The notes under the pieces are model-generated. The model saw only the letters and a list, made by a program, of their open reading frames with translations. It made no database searches and was not told the DNA's origin. From contig CAWJTR010000011.1 in the NCBI GenBank assembly GCA_963845735.1, forward strand, positions 186,001-250,000: 64,000 nucleotides of DNA, given 5' to 3'. Origin of the DNA: AP-15 sp963845735. Lineage in GTDB: Bacteria > Pseudomonadota > Alphaproteobacteria > ATCC43930 > CGMCC-115725. The position numbers and the translations under genes are program-made. Positions 54,588-62,334 of this stretch are shown one piece after another; the first letter of the stretch is position 1, and every line of letters begins with the position of its first letter.

Positions 54588-54662
54588 TGGTGCCGGGTGA
54601 GGGATTCGAACCCCCGACCTTCGGTTTACAAAACCGCTGCACTGCCACTGTGCTAACCCGGC
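54588..54662 (-). tRNA. tRNA-Thr (anticodon TGT)
   Basis: Minus strand folds to a complete cloverleaf: acceptor GCCGGGT pairing with ACCCGGC, anticodon arm CGGT-TTTGTAA-ACCG with anticodon TGT, T-arm GGGGGTTCGAATCCC, and an encoded CCA end at 54588-54590. Length 75 including CCA. Confidence 0.95.
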
Positions 54663-55163
54663 AACATCAATAAATTGGCTGCCATCGGCCGCTCGTTGCT
54701 GCCGAAATTGCTACCGGACGCGGCGCAACGGCGCAATACGAATCAGCATCGGCCGCTTCGTTCCGGGACGCACGGCGCGCCGGAATGTGTCACCGAGGCG
54801 GGCCGAGGCTACTCTCGCTTGATCCGCCGCAGCTCGTCGACGGCGCCAGAGGCCTTGGCGTTTGGCGAACATCGTCGCGAGGGACGTCAAATGATCGGGC
54901 AATATAATTAAGATGAGGCAGCCCGCCCGGCATCGGCCGGCTCGGCCAACATCGGGCTAGGTGGTCCCGCTATTAACCGCTACTCTGCTGAGTATTGAGC
55001 TATGTTAGCTCAGCATGAGATGCTTCGACCGGCATGATCCTGAGCGGCCTGCCCAGCGTGATCTGGATCAACAGCCAACAGATGTCGCGCTCTGACTGGC
55101 GGCGTTGGCATTCTTTCTCGGATAAAGCGTCGAGGTCGTGTTGAGCCCAAGGGAGCGAGCGGA
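54663..55163. other. intergenic stretch, no gene seen
   Basis: 500 bases right of tRNA-Thr. Frames on both strands are short, without domains or ribosome binding sites. A non-coding or decayed region. Confidence 0.4.
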
Positions 55164-55418
55164 ATGCGCTGGATGGCGGCGGCTGCGGTTTGCGCGGTGC
55201 TCTGCACGGCGATTGCTGGTGCCCGGACGTCGGTAGAGCGGGCCAAGTGGGCCACTTGCGGAGACGAGTCGGCTATCACCGACGCAATACCCTGCGATGT
55301 GGCCGGGACTTGCGGTCGAAGGAAGCAACCGATCGCTGCGATTCACATTGCCCTGACGGTAACCAGCACCTTTGCCCCTGTGTCCGGACCTGACCGCTGT
55401 GCGAAGATCCTTGCATGA
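55164..55418 (+). CDS. possible small secreted protein
   Basis: 84-residue frame starting MRWMAAAAVCAVLCTAIAGA, which would be a signal peptide, followed by a Cys-rich part (ATCGDESAITDAIPCDVAGT, CGRR). GGGAGCGAGCGGA lies before the ATG. No family recognised and the region around it is otherwise empty, so it may be chance or the remains of a gene. Confidence 0.35.
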   Translation: MRWMAAAAVCAVLCTAIAGARTSVERAKWATCGDESAITDAIPCDVAGTCGRRKQPIAAIHIALTVTSTFAPVSGPDRCAKILA

Positions 55419-55469
55419 GTTGAGAACAGACAGCGGGCTATTTGGCGCCTCGGTGCAGGAGAAACACGA

Positions 55470-57836
55470 GTGACCTCATCACACACGGCGGCGAACGGAA
55501 TTGGCCAGCCGGTCCGGCGCAAGGAGGATATCCGGCTCCTCACCGGCAGGGGCAGTTTTGCCGACGACCTGGTTGTGCCGAGCTTGGCGCACGCGGTGAT
55601 GGTGCGCTCACCCCACGCCCATGCGCGCATCGTCTCGATAAAGAAGGGGGCAGCGCTCGCGGCGCCCGGTGTCCTCGCGGTCCTCACCGGTGCCGATTAT
55701 GTCGCCGACGGGCTGGTGCCGATCCCGCATAATGCCGGCCTTATGGGGCCACCCGATGTGAAGGTGCGAACGCGTGGCTTCACCCCGATCGCGACCGCTC
55801 ATCTTCCGATGCCGCCCGATAAGGCACGCTTTGTCGGCGAGCCGATCGCCATGATCGTGGCCGAAACCATCGATCAGGCCACGGACGCGGCCGAGCTGAT
55901 CGAGATCGCCTATGAGCCGCTGCCCGCGGTAACGCGCGCCGTGGACGCGGTGAAACCCGGCGTCGCGCAGCTGTGGGATGGGGCGCCGACAAATCTTTGT
56001 ATCGATATCGAGGTTGGCGACGAGGCTGCCACCGCCGATGCGTTCGGCCGCGCGGCCCATATCGCGCGGCTCGACACCTGGGTGCAGCGAGTGACCGGCG
56101 TCCCGATGGAAACGCGCACCACGACGGCCGAATACGACGAGGCGAGCGAGCAATACACCCTTCACGCCGGGAGCGGCCGCGGTGTCGCCAAGCTCAGGCT
56201 CGACCTCGCTCAAGTTCTGGGCGTGCCGGCGGAGCAGGTGCGCTGCGTGTGCAAGGACATGGGCGGGAATTTCGGTACGCGCAACTTCTTCTACCCCGAA
56301 TATGCCCTTCTCGCGTGGGCGGCGCGCCGGGTCGGTCGGCCGATCAAGTGGACCTGCGAACGCCGCGAGGCGTTCCTCAGCGACTATCAGGGTCGCGACC
56401 TCACGGTCGAAGCCGAGCTCGCTCTCGATCAGGAGGGAAATTTCCTCGCCATTCGGGGCTCGAATTTGAGCAATCTCGGCGGGCATGCCGCCGCCTTTGT
56501 GTCATTGCAGAAGGGGCTCGGCCTGATGCCGAGCGTCTATCGCATCCCGGTCGGTTATTTCCGCGGCCGCGGGGCCGTCACCAACACGGTCTCGACCACC
56601 CCCTACCGCAGCGCCGGCCGACCCGAAGTGATCTTTGTCATCGAACGGCTGATCGATCTGGCGGCAGACCAGCTCGGCCTCGACCCGGTAGCGCTGCGCC
56701 GCCGGAACATGATCTCGCCGGAGGCTCAACCTTTCGCCAACGCGCTCGGCATCACCTACGACAGCGGCCGATACGAGGCGGCGATGAACACGGCTCTTGC
56801 GCTCGCCGATTGGGACGGGTTCGCGGCCCGGCGCGCCGAGGCTAGGCGACGCGGCAAATTACGCGGCATCGGCATCGCCAATTATGTCGAGATCACCAGT
56901 GGCGCCCCGCGCGAGCGCACGGAGATCACCGTGCTTCCCGAAGGCCGGGTCGAGCTGGTGATGGGCACGATGTCCTCCGGACAAGGCCACGAGACGAGTT
57001 TCGCGCAGCTCGTCACCGAATGGCTTGGCGTGCCGTTCGAGAGCATCGTTTACGTCGCCCACGACACCGCGCGAGTACAGGCTGGCGGAGGTTCTCATTC
57101 GGGCCGCTCGATGAAGCTGGCCACCACGATCATCGGCAAGGCGACCGACGACATCATCGACACGGGCCGCAAGATCGCCGGCTTTCTGCTCGAGACCGGC
57201 GAAATCGACATCGAGTTCGAGCGCGGCCGCTACCGGGTCGCCGGCACCGATCGCGAGATCGGCATCTTCGAGGTTGCCGCGGCCGCAATCGCACGCAAGG
57301 ACTTGCCGCCGGACCTTCAAGGGCCGCTGGCCGGCATCTCCGACCAGACGCTGCCGGTCGCGAGCTTTCCCTATGGCGCGCAGGTCTGTGAAGTCGAGGT
57401 CGATGCCGATACCGGCGAGGTCCGGATCGTCGGCTACGCTGCGGTCGATGATGTCGGCCGGGCAATCAACCCGCTGATCCTGCACGGTCAGACGCATGGC
57501 GGAATTGCCCAAGGGGTGGGCCAGGCGCTGCTCGAGCATAGCCATTACGACCCCGGGAGCGGTCAGTTGCTGACGGCGAGCTTTATGGATTACGGAATGC
57601 CGCGCGCCGACAATTTGCCGTTCTTGGCCACCGCGCTCAGCGAAGTGCCGGCGCCGTCCAACCGGCTCGGCGTCCGATCCGGGGGCGAGGGCGGCACCAC
57701 GCCGGCGCTGGCCGCGGTGATCAACGCGATCGTCGATGCGCTGGCCGAGCTGGGGGTGCGCCACATCGAGATGCCGGCGACGCCCGAGCGGGTCTGGCAG
57801 GCCATTCAGGCAGCACGCTCGGCCGCGGCCGGATGA
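55470..57836 (+). CDS. xanthine dehydrogenase-family molybdopterin-binding (CoxL-like) subunit
   Basis: Large molybdenum-cofactor subunit of a molybdenum hydroxylase, 788 residues, intact. Seen: GIGQPVRRKEDIRLLTGRGS, RSPHAHARIVSIKK, KARFVGEPIAMIVAETIDQA, DMGGNFGTRNFFYPEYALLA, TVSTTPYRSAGRPEVIFVIE, VMGTMSSGQGHETSFAQLVT, ARVQAGGGSHSGRSMKLATT and, near the C-terminus, GVRSGGEGGTTPALAAV with the catalytic Glu. The loop that reads AYxCSFR in true CO dehydrogenases reads PYRSAGR, so it is not form I CoxL. No FAD (CoxM) or iron-sulfur (CoxS) subunit lies in the window, unusual for this family. Confidence 0.88.
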   Translation: MTSSHTAANGIGQPVRRKEDIRLLTGRGSFADDLVVPSLAHAVMVRSPHAHARIVSIKKGAALAAPGVLAVLTGADYVADGLVPIPHNAGLMGPPDVKVRTRGFTPIATAHLPMPPDKARFVGEPIAMIVAETIDQATDAAELIEIAYEPLPAVTRAVDAVKPGVAQLWDGAPTNLCIDIEVGDEAATADAFGRAAHIARLDTWVQRVTGVPMETRTTTAEYDEASEQYTLHAGSGRGVAKLRLDLAQVLGVPAEQVRCVCKDMGGNFGTRNFFYPEYALLAWAARRVGRPIKWTCERREAFLSDYQGRDLTVEAELALDQEGNFLAIRGSNLSNLGGHAAAFVSLQKGLGLMPSVYRIPVGYFRGRGAVTNTVSTTPYRSAGRPEVIFVIERLIDLAADQLGLDPVALRRRNMISPEAQPFANALGITYDSGRYEAAMNTALALADWDGFAARRAEARRRGKLRGIGIANYVEITSGAPRERTEITVLPEGRVELVMGTMSSGQGHETSFAQLVTEWLGVPFESIVYVAHDTARVQAGGGSHSGRSMKLATTIIGKATDDIIDTGRKIAGFLLETGEIDIEFERGRYRVAGTDREIGIFEVAAAAIARKDLPPDLQGPLAGISDQTLPVASFPYGAQVCEVEVDADTGEVRIVGYAAVDDVGRAINPLILHGQTHGGIAQGVGQALLEHSHYDPGSGQLLTASFMDYGMPRADNLPFLATALSEVPAPSNRLGVRSGGEGGTTPALAAVINAIVDALAELGVRHIEMPATPERVWQAIQAARSAAAG

Positions 57837-58004
57837 TCGCAATCCATGAGGGGCCCGGCTGGCGGGCGCGTTGCTCGAGGAACAGAAGCCGTGGTGAGGT
57901 TGTGGTCGACTTTCCCAGCCGCTCATTGAATTTTTGCAGGCAGGCATATCTTGCCCCGGATGACCGCGATAGCAGCTCCTGTTCCTATGCGATAAAGCCA
58001 GTCC

Positions 58005-58431
58005 GAGCCTTCGGCGAAGCCGTGTTTCAGGTCATTGCGCAGAAGCCTGGCCGGCTGGCCGAGGTCAGCGGATCGGCCCAAAGCGGGCGGAACGGATCAT
58101 CGCCGGTTCGGCCGAGCCGAAGGTGATCCGCGAGATCATGCTGTTCCTGGACAGCAACGGCGTCGGCACCTCGCGCGCGGTGCGCATCTGCAAAATCTAT
58201 GGCGCCGATGGGGTTCAGCCGATCTCGGAAAACCCATACCGTCTGGCCCGCGATATCCGCGGCCTTGGGACCGTCGACCGAATCGCGGCCAAGCTCGCTA
58301 TCGAGAAGACCTCGCTGATCCGCGTGCGCGCCGGGATCTCCTTTGCGCTCGCCGAGGCGATGGACGACGGCCATTGCGGTCAATACGCGGCGTTCACGGA
58401 CGCCGGTTTTTTGGACACTCGTCGGACATGA
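58005..58431 (+). pseudogene. RecD2-like helicase fragment
   Basis: Only the helix-hairpin-helix N-terminal part of a RecD2-type ATP-dependent DNA helicase is present. It reads FGEAVFQVIAQKPGRLAEVS, then in the next frame GPKRAERIIAGSAEPKVIRE, IMLFLDSNGVGTSRAVRICK, IYGADGVQPISENPYRLARD, IRGLGTVDRIAAKLAIEKTS and GISFALAEAMDDGHCG, after which resemblance ends. Both the N-terminus and the whole ATPase part are missing. The fragment therefore marks a deletion or rearrangement. It lies behind the CoxL-like gene with no functional link. Confidence 0.65.
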
Positions 58432-58432
58432 C

Positions 58433-58463
58433 AACGCCCGAAGCCGGCTGGGCTTCGGGTGTT
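58433..58463. terminator. stem-loop, possible terminator
   Basis: AACGCCCGAAGCC and GGCTTCGGGTGTT pair over 13 bases (one G-T) around a GGCTG loop. No T-run follows on either strand, so it may be a factor-dependent terminator or only a structural element. It sits just after the RecD2 fragment. Confidence 0.4.
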
Positions 58464-58989
58464 CGTCTCAAGTAATTGTAAATACGAAGGAGTTTGGTTG
58501 CGGGGGCTGGATCTGGACTTTGTGACCTTTTCAACGCGCTGGCGCTGGAAGCCAAGTTCTAAACCGCCGTAGCGGGTGCGGATACCGCCTCGCCGGGGTC
58601 TCGGGCCTCCCGCCCGGGATCAAATGCGACGGGCAACGAAGGCTGTGGTGCGCCTTGATGAAGGCAAACCAGCGGTCGCCACCCCCGCGAGGCAGGCTAC
58701 TTATAGCACTGGCGGCGCCTGCGACCGGTAGCGAGGATGCCGGTAGAGTTTGCATTCACCCGGTTCTTCGCATACGTGGTTGCACGTATTGTCGGAAGGC
58801 ACCAAAAGCACTCCTATCCGGGAAATGTCGATTTAAAGATTTTTTTTCGAGTGTGAAGTACCTCACACTCATGGAGGCATCTCCGCGATATTGTTGAGTG
58901 TCGAGATGTCATTTGTCAACGGCCGATGGTGGCGCATTGAAAAACCCAAGGCTGATCTTTTACACCAACTTACATAGGGAGTAGAGAGA
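58464..58989. other. upstream region of the protease operon, no gene seen
   Basis: About 525 bases. Composition drops towards AT on the right side. It has a T-run (TTTTTTTC at 58841-58848) and an 8-base inverted repeat (58849-58870), and presumably the promoter of the protease operon. No supported coding frame. Confidence 0.5.
58849..58870. promoter_or_regulatory. perfect inverted repeat upstream of the protease operon
   Basis: GAGTGTGA, six-base centre AGTACC, TCACACTC. It lies about 120 bases ahead of the protease start and could be an operator or a 5' leader hairpin. The T-run lies on its left, so it is not an ordinary rightward terminator. Confidence 0.35.
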
Positions 58990-60084
58990 ATGCCCGAGGA
59001 AACTGATCCCACTCAACTGCAGTCCCTTATTCAAGCGGCCAATGCCGGATGGACCGCCGGTGTCACTTCGGTATCGGGCCTGCCTCCAGAACAGAGAGTT
59101 CTGCGCCTAGGGTACCGAGGCGGCGGACCTGACCCGGAAACGCTGGAACAGCGGTCCCAGATTTCCGCATCGCGCGCCGCGGCGGCCAAGATCACGGCCG
59201 TTGGTGCACCCGCTGCGTTCGATTGGCGCAATGTCGGCGGCAATAATTTCATAACGCCAGTAAGAGATCAGGGGGGATGTGGTTCCTGCGTTTCCTTTGG
59301 TACTACAGCGGCTGTGGAGGCAAAATTTCGGATCCAGCGCGCTAATCCGGCGGTGGACGTCAACTTGTCGGAAGCCTCTCTGTTTTTCTGCATCGGGCCA
59401 GCGTCTGGCGCCAGTTGTGCTAACGGCTGGTATATGACCCCGGCGATGGACGGCTATAAAAATACTGGAGTCCCGGATGAGGCCTGCTTTCCATATACCG
59501 ACCATCAGCAGGCGTGTTCCCAATGCACCGATTGGCAGAGTCGGGCAACGAAATTAACCGGGTGGCACACAATCGGTTCCGTCGCCGACATGAAGACCTG
59601 GATCGCCACCAATGGCCCTCTCGCGACATGCTTCACCGTCTATGATGACTTCTTTAGCTACAAGAGCGGTGTCTATCGACACGTAACTGGCGGCGTTGCC
59701 GGCGGGCATTGCGTCTGCGTGGTCGGTTACGACGACGCCGTTGGGTTTTGGATATGCAAGAACAGCTGGGGCACCGGCTGGGGGGAGGGAGGATTCTTCT
59801 GCATTGCCTACGGTGAATGCGGCATCGATTCCACGATGTGGGCGGTTGAGGGTATTCTCGAAACCGGATGGCTGAACAATGTTAGGGTTATCGGATTGTG
59901 GGCGATCGACCAGGACCGCAATGCTTGGGCTTACCTGTCAGGTGTCGGCTGGCGGAAGATCGCCCCCGACAACGACAACATATTCTTTGACCTGTTGCGG
60001 CTGCTGGCCGCGGCGAAGGAAGGTGCGCGCCCTGTAAACGTATACCAGGACGTCGGTGTCATCAAACAAATCTACGTCCTCTAG
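58990..60084 (+). CDS. papain-like (C1A) cysteine protease with a C-terminal accessory domain
   Basis: 364-residue cysteine peptidase. The papain core spans about residues 75-290: FDWRNVGGNNFITPVRDQGG, with oxyanion Gln94 and catalytic Cys100 in DQGGCGSCVSF, catalytic His240 in VAGGHCVCVVGYDD and Asn258 in ICKNSWGTGWGEGGFFCIAY. The 75-residue N-terminal part could act as a propeptide. There is no obvious signal peptide. Residues about 298-364 (VIGLWAIDQDRNAWAYLSGV, GWRKI, PVNVYQDVGVIKQIYVL) form a domain that reappears in the next gene. GGGAG lies before the start. Three short genes follow in the same direction, the last an I42 inhibitor, so this is a protease-inhibitor operon. C1A proteases are uncommon in bacteria. 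Confidence 0.88.
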   Translation: MPEETDPTQLQSLIQAANAGWTAGVTSVSGLPPEQRVLRLGYRGGGPDPETLEQRSQISASRAAAAKITAVGAPAAFDWRNVGGNNFITPVRDQGGCGSCVSFGTTAAVEAKFRIQRANPAVDVNLSEASLFFCIGPASGASCANGWYMTPAMDGYKNTGVPDEACFPYTDHQQACSQCTDWQSRATKLTGWHTIGSVADMKTWIATNGPLATCFTVYDDFFSYKSGVYRHVTGGVAGGHCVCVVGYDDAVGFWICKNSWGTGWGEGGFFCIAYGECGIDSTMWAVEGILETGWLNNVRVIGLWAIDQDRNAWAYLSGVGWRKIAPDNDNIFFDLLRLLAAAKEGARPVNVYQDVGVIKQIYVL

Positions 60085-60101
60085 CGAAAGGAGACAAATC
60101 C

Positions 60102-60464
60102 ATGTCTGAAAGCAAACCCACACAATTGTCAGATGCACTGCTGTCTGGCGGCGCGATAGCGGCCGAGACTGCCGGACCAACCCAACAGCCGCCCGCGGCG
60201 CTTGGAGGTGCCGTCGGCATCGGAGCAGGGGTCGGAGCGTCAGTATGGGTCAGCGGAAAACAGGTCAATGCCCTTTGGGCGATTAACGAAAACCGAAACT
60301 CGTGGATCGGCGTCACCGGTGTTGGCTGGGTGAAACTGGCGAACAATTCCGATTCGGCAATCGTCGCGCTCACAATGCTGGGTGCCAACGCCAAGCTGAC
60401 CCAGGGCACCGTCAACTATCGGCAGGAGGCCGATAACATGATTCATGAGATGTACGTGTGGTAA
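60102..60464 (+). CDS. small protein sharing the protease's C-terminal domain
   Basis: 120 residues. The first half is a low-complexity Ala/Gly/Pro stretch (GAVGIGAGVGASVWVSG) without a clear signal peptide. The second half (about 55-120; NALWAINENRNSWIGVTGVG, WVKL, TVNYRQEADNMIHEMYVW) aligns with residues about 300-364 of the protease upstream: LWAI(D/N), DRN(A/S)W against NRN(S)W, GVGW(R/V)K, and the closing I-x(2)-(I/M)-Y-V. No named family is recognised. AAAGGAG is placed just upstream and the gap to the protease stop is 17 bases, so the genes are co-expressed. A shared docking or dimer domain is the simplest guess. Confidence 0.75.
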   Translation: MSESKPTQLSDALLSGGAIAAETAGPTQQPPAALGGAVGIGAGVGASVWVSGKQVNALWAINENRNSWIGVTGVGWVKLANNSDSAIVALTMLGANAKLTQGTVNYRQEADNMIHEMYVW

Positions 60465-60512
60465 TTTGCGTGGTAATATAGCTGTCCATCCTCCAATAGG
60501 AGGGAGAACTTC

Positions 60513-60770
60513 ATGTCGGGTGACTCGAAGCCGGAGATGACGGTCGAGGCCGCCTCGCAGCTCGGGGTCGCCGAATTGGCCTTGGGCCAGTCCATGCCCC
60601 TGCGCATACCGCCTGGTTGCTCCGTCCCGGTGGAGTTGATGGTGCCATCCATGGGCCAAGCCTCTGCTCCATCCGCCGAGCCGCAGCCGCCGGCTGGCTC
60701 GCACACAGAATTCGTCGCCGCTGCCGGTGCCAGCGCACCAAGTCAAGAACCGCCCGTGGCGGCCGGCTGA
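60513..60770 (+). CDS. small Pro/Ala-rich protein in the protease operon
   Basis: 85 residues, not recognised. Starts MSGDSKPEMTVEAASQLGVA, has a short possibly ordered part (LALGQSMPLRIPPGCSVPVE) and a disordered Ala/Pro/Ser tail (SAPSAEPQPPAGSHT). The ribosome binding site AGGAGGGAGA is one of the best in the region, supporting a real gene. It ends two bases before the inhibitor start. Its size and low complexity resemble small peptide precursors or partner peptides; a substrate of the protease is possible but unproven. Confidence 0.6.
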   Translation: MSGDSKPEMTVEAASQLGVAELALGQSMPLRIPPGCSVPVELMVPSMGQASAPSAEPQPPAGSHTEFVAAAGASAPSQEPPVAAG

Positions 60771-60772
60771 TT

Positions 60773-61108
60773 ATGGGACAGACGGTCATCAAAGAGAGCG
60801 ACAACGGGAGAAATGTCGCCTTGGCCATGGGCGACAAGGTAAGGATCGAACTACCGGAAATTCCGGGTGCCGGTTTCCTCTGGCAGCTAGCCGCGGCAGA
60901 TCAGAAAGTGGTCCGCCTAGAAGATTTTAAATTGCCCCCGACCGCCCCGCCAGATGCGCTGCGCGGGGCGGTCGGGGGCAGCAGAATACATATATTCCGG
61001 GGGGTCGCTGTTGGACGGGGCAGCACCCACATTCGCCTCGAATTCAAGCGCCCGTGGGAAGCGTCTCCTCCAAAATCAACTTTTGAGATACAAGTGTCGG
61101 TCAACTAA
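60773..61108 (+). CDS. chagasin-like cysteine protease inhibitor (family I42)
   Basis: 111 residues, the size of chagasin-type inhibitors, which block papain-like proteases with three loops. Loop 2 (NPTTG-type) corresponds to IPGAGFLW at 30-37, loop 4 (GxGG) to GAVGGSRIHIF at 65-75 and loop 6 (RPW) to FKRPWEASPP at 91-100, followed by the last strand STFEIQVSV. It lies in the same operon as a papain-like protease and follows the small Pro-rich gene by two bases, so it probably protects the cell against that protease or regulates it. No signal peptide is seen, matching the protease. DNA for residues 54-70, including loop 4, is a perfect hairpin. Confidence 0.85.
   Translation: MGQTVIKESDNGRNVALAMGDKVRIELPEIPGAGFLWQLAAADQKVVRLEDFKLPPTAPPDALRGAVGGSRIHIFRGVAVGRGSTHIRLEFKRPWEASPPKSTFEIQVSVN
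60933..60980. repeat. perfect 18-bp GC-rich inverted repeat inside the inhibitor gene
   Basis: TGCCCCCGACCGCCCCGC at 60933-60950 pairs without mismatch with GCGGGGCGGTCGGGGGCA at 60963-60980 around a 12-base loop. It lies inside the chagasin-like gene, so the mRNA should form a very stable hairpin. No T-run follows. Confidence 0.85.
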
Positions 61109-61743
61109 CGCTAGCATTCCGGGTGGGTCGAAAGCCTAGGCCCAGATGGCCTTCATTTCGCCGACTACAGTCAGGGCGACGGTCGTAGTTCGCGCCGGGA
61201 TCACTGGAAAGTGATTCGGAGTGACTCTGCCCGATGCGGACCTCTTTAAAACGTTTTGGCTCAATCGGGTTGAACCCGGCTAAACGCTCGGCTTCACGCC
61301 CGGAGCGCGCGGCATTCCTCCGCCGATATCCTGACCGGATGCGATCTGAAGGGGCCGAAGTTATCCTCGGCGCTGGTCGCCATCATCCTCAAGACACTCT
61401 CGGCTGTAGTCGGCTGCCCGCCCGAGCGAGCAGCTTGCCAATAGAGCGCCGCGAGCGCGGCGATGTGTGTTAATAGCCACATATTCAGTGACTGGCACCC
61501 GCTGGGTGGTCTGCATGGAATGTTAGTTTAGCCTTTATTCGCTTTACCGCCGGGTTCGCCATCCGTCAGCTTCACAGCGGGAGAGAGCAGTTTTTGATTG
61601 CTCGACCGACCGAAGGAATGTGTTGGTTGCGGGTGATTTGAACCTATCCCAACTAAGTCGTTGATTTTATTAATTCTAGAGTCGAGGTTCGGGTTGTGAG
61701 GCATGTAACGACTTGGATTTTAAAGTATATTTTGTTGGCGTAG
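61109..61743. other. intergenic stretch with a partial tRNA-like copy
   Basis: 635 bases, no supported gene. A minus-strand frame at 61294-61482 (62 residues, MWLLTHIAALAALYWQAARS) has no family and is not called. GGTTGCGGGTGATTTGAACC at 61625-61644 resembles the 3' end of the fMet tRNA gene at 61743 (GTTGCGGGGGTAGGATTTGA), as discussed in the findings. Confidence 0.4.
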
Positions 61744-61817
<74 letters not shown>

Positions 61818-61915
61818 GCAATCGCGTGTTGAGGGGGGCGTGTTTGGGGGCGTGTTGGGGGCCCACGGCGCAAGTCCGGGGGCGCGGCGCCTGGCGGGGT
61901 TGGGGGGTTTGGCGA

Positions 61916-62032
61916 GCCTGGCGGCGACCTGCTCTTCCGCCGCTTGAGCGGCAGTACCATCGGCGCTGAGGGTTTTCACGGCCGAGTTCGGGATGGGATC
62001 GGGTGTTTGGCCCCTCGCTGTGGCCACCAGGC
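61916..62032 (-). rRNA. rrf: 5S ribosomal RNA
   Basis: Minus strand reads GCCTGGTGGCCACAGCGAGG at its 5' end, CCCGATCCCATCCCGAACTC in the middle, then TCAGCGCCGATGGTACTGCC and the closing GTCGCCGCCAGGC, the alphaproteobacterial 5S pattern. The ends were placed at the terminal helix; length 117. Confidence 0.9.
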
Positions 62033-62334
62033 TGGCCAAGCCCCCCTGAGATTACAGCCTTAGCATTATACAGCCCCGGCATTATCGCCCCCGCGGCGGG
62101 TGATCGCGCTTGCCGCCCGCGGCGGGTTTGCGCCCCGGAGGCTGCGCCCCTTGATGTTGCCCCTTGAGTTGCGCCCCTTCCCTTGGGGGGATGGCCGGGC
62201 GGGATTTGTGAAGGCGGCGGGGAAGTGTCGGGCGGGCGGCGGCGGGCAAGCCCCGATGGGCGGGTGCCTGATGGGCGCTTGCCGCTGCACGCCGGCGGTT
62301 TTCCGGCTTTGCCGGGTGCCCCGGCAAAGCATTC
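62033..62334. other. 5S-23S spacer
   Basis: About 300 GC-rich bases between the 3' end of 23S and 5S. No tRNA lies in it. Several short GC palindromes, as is usual for rRNA processing spacers. Confidence 0.7.

Noticed and set aside
54675..54911. 78-residue plus frame next to tRNA-Thr
   Set aside because: No ribosome binding site, no domain, biased composition only.
58841..58870. T-run plus hairpin as a terminator
   Set aside because: The T-run is on the wrong side of the stem for rightward transcription and reads as A-run for leftward transcription.
60933..60980. Hairpin as an intrinsic terminator
   Set aside because: It lies inside a complete coding frame and no T-run follows.
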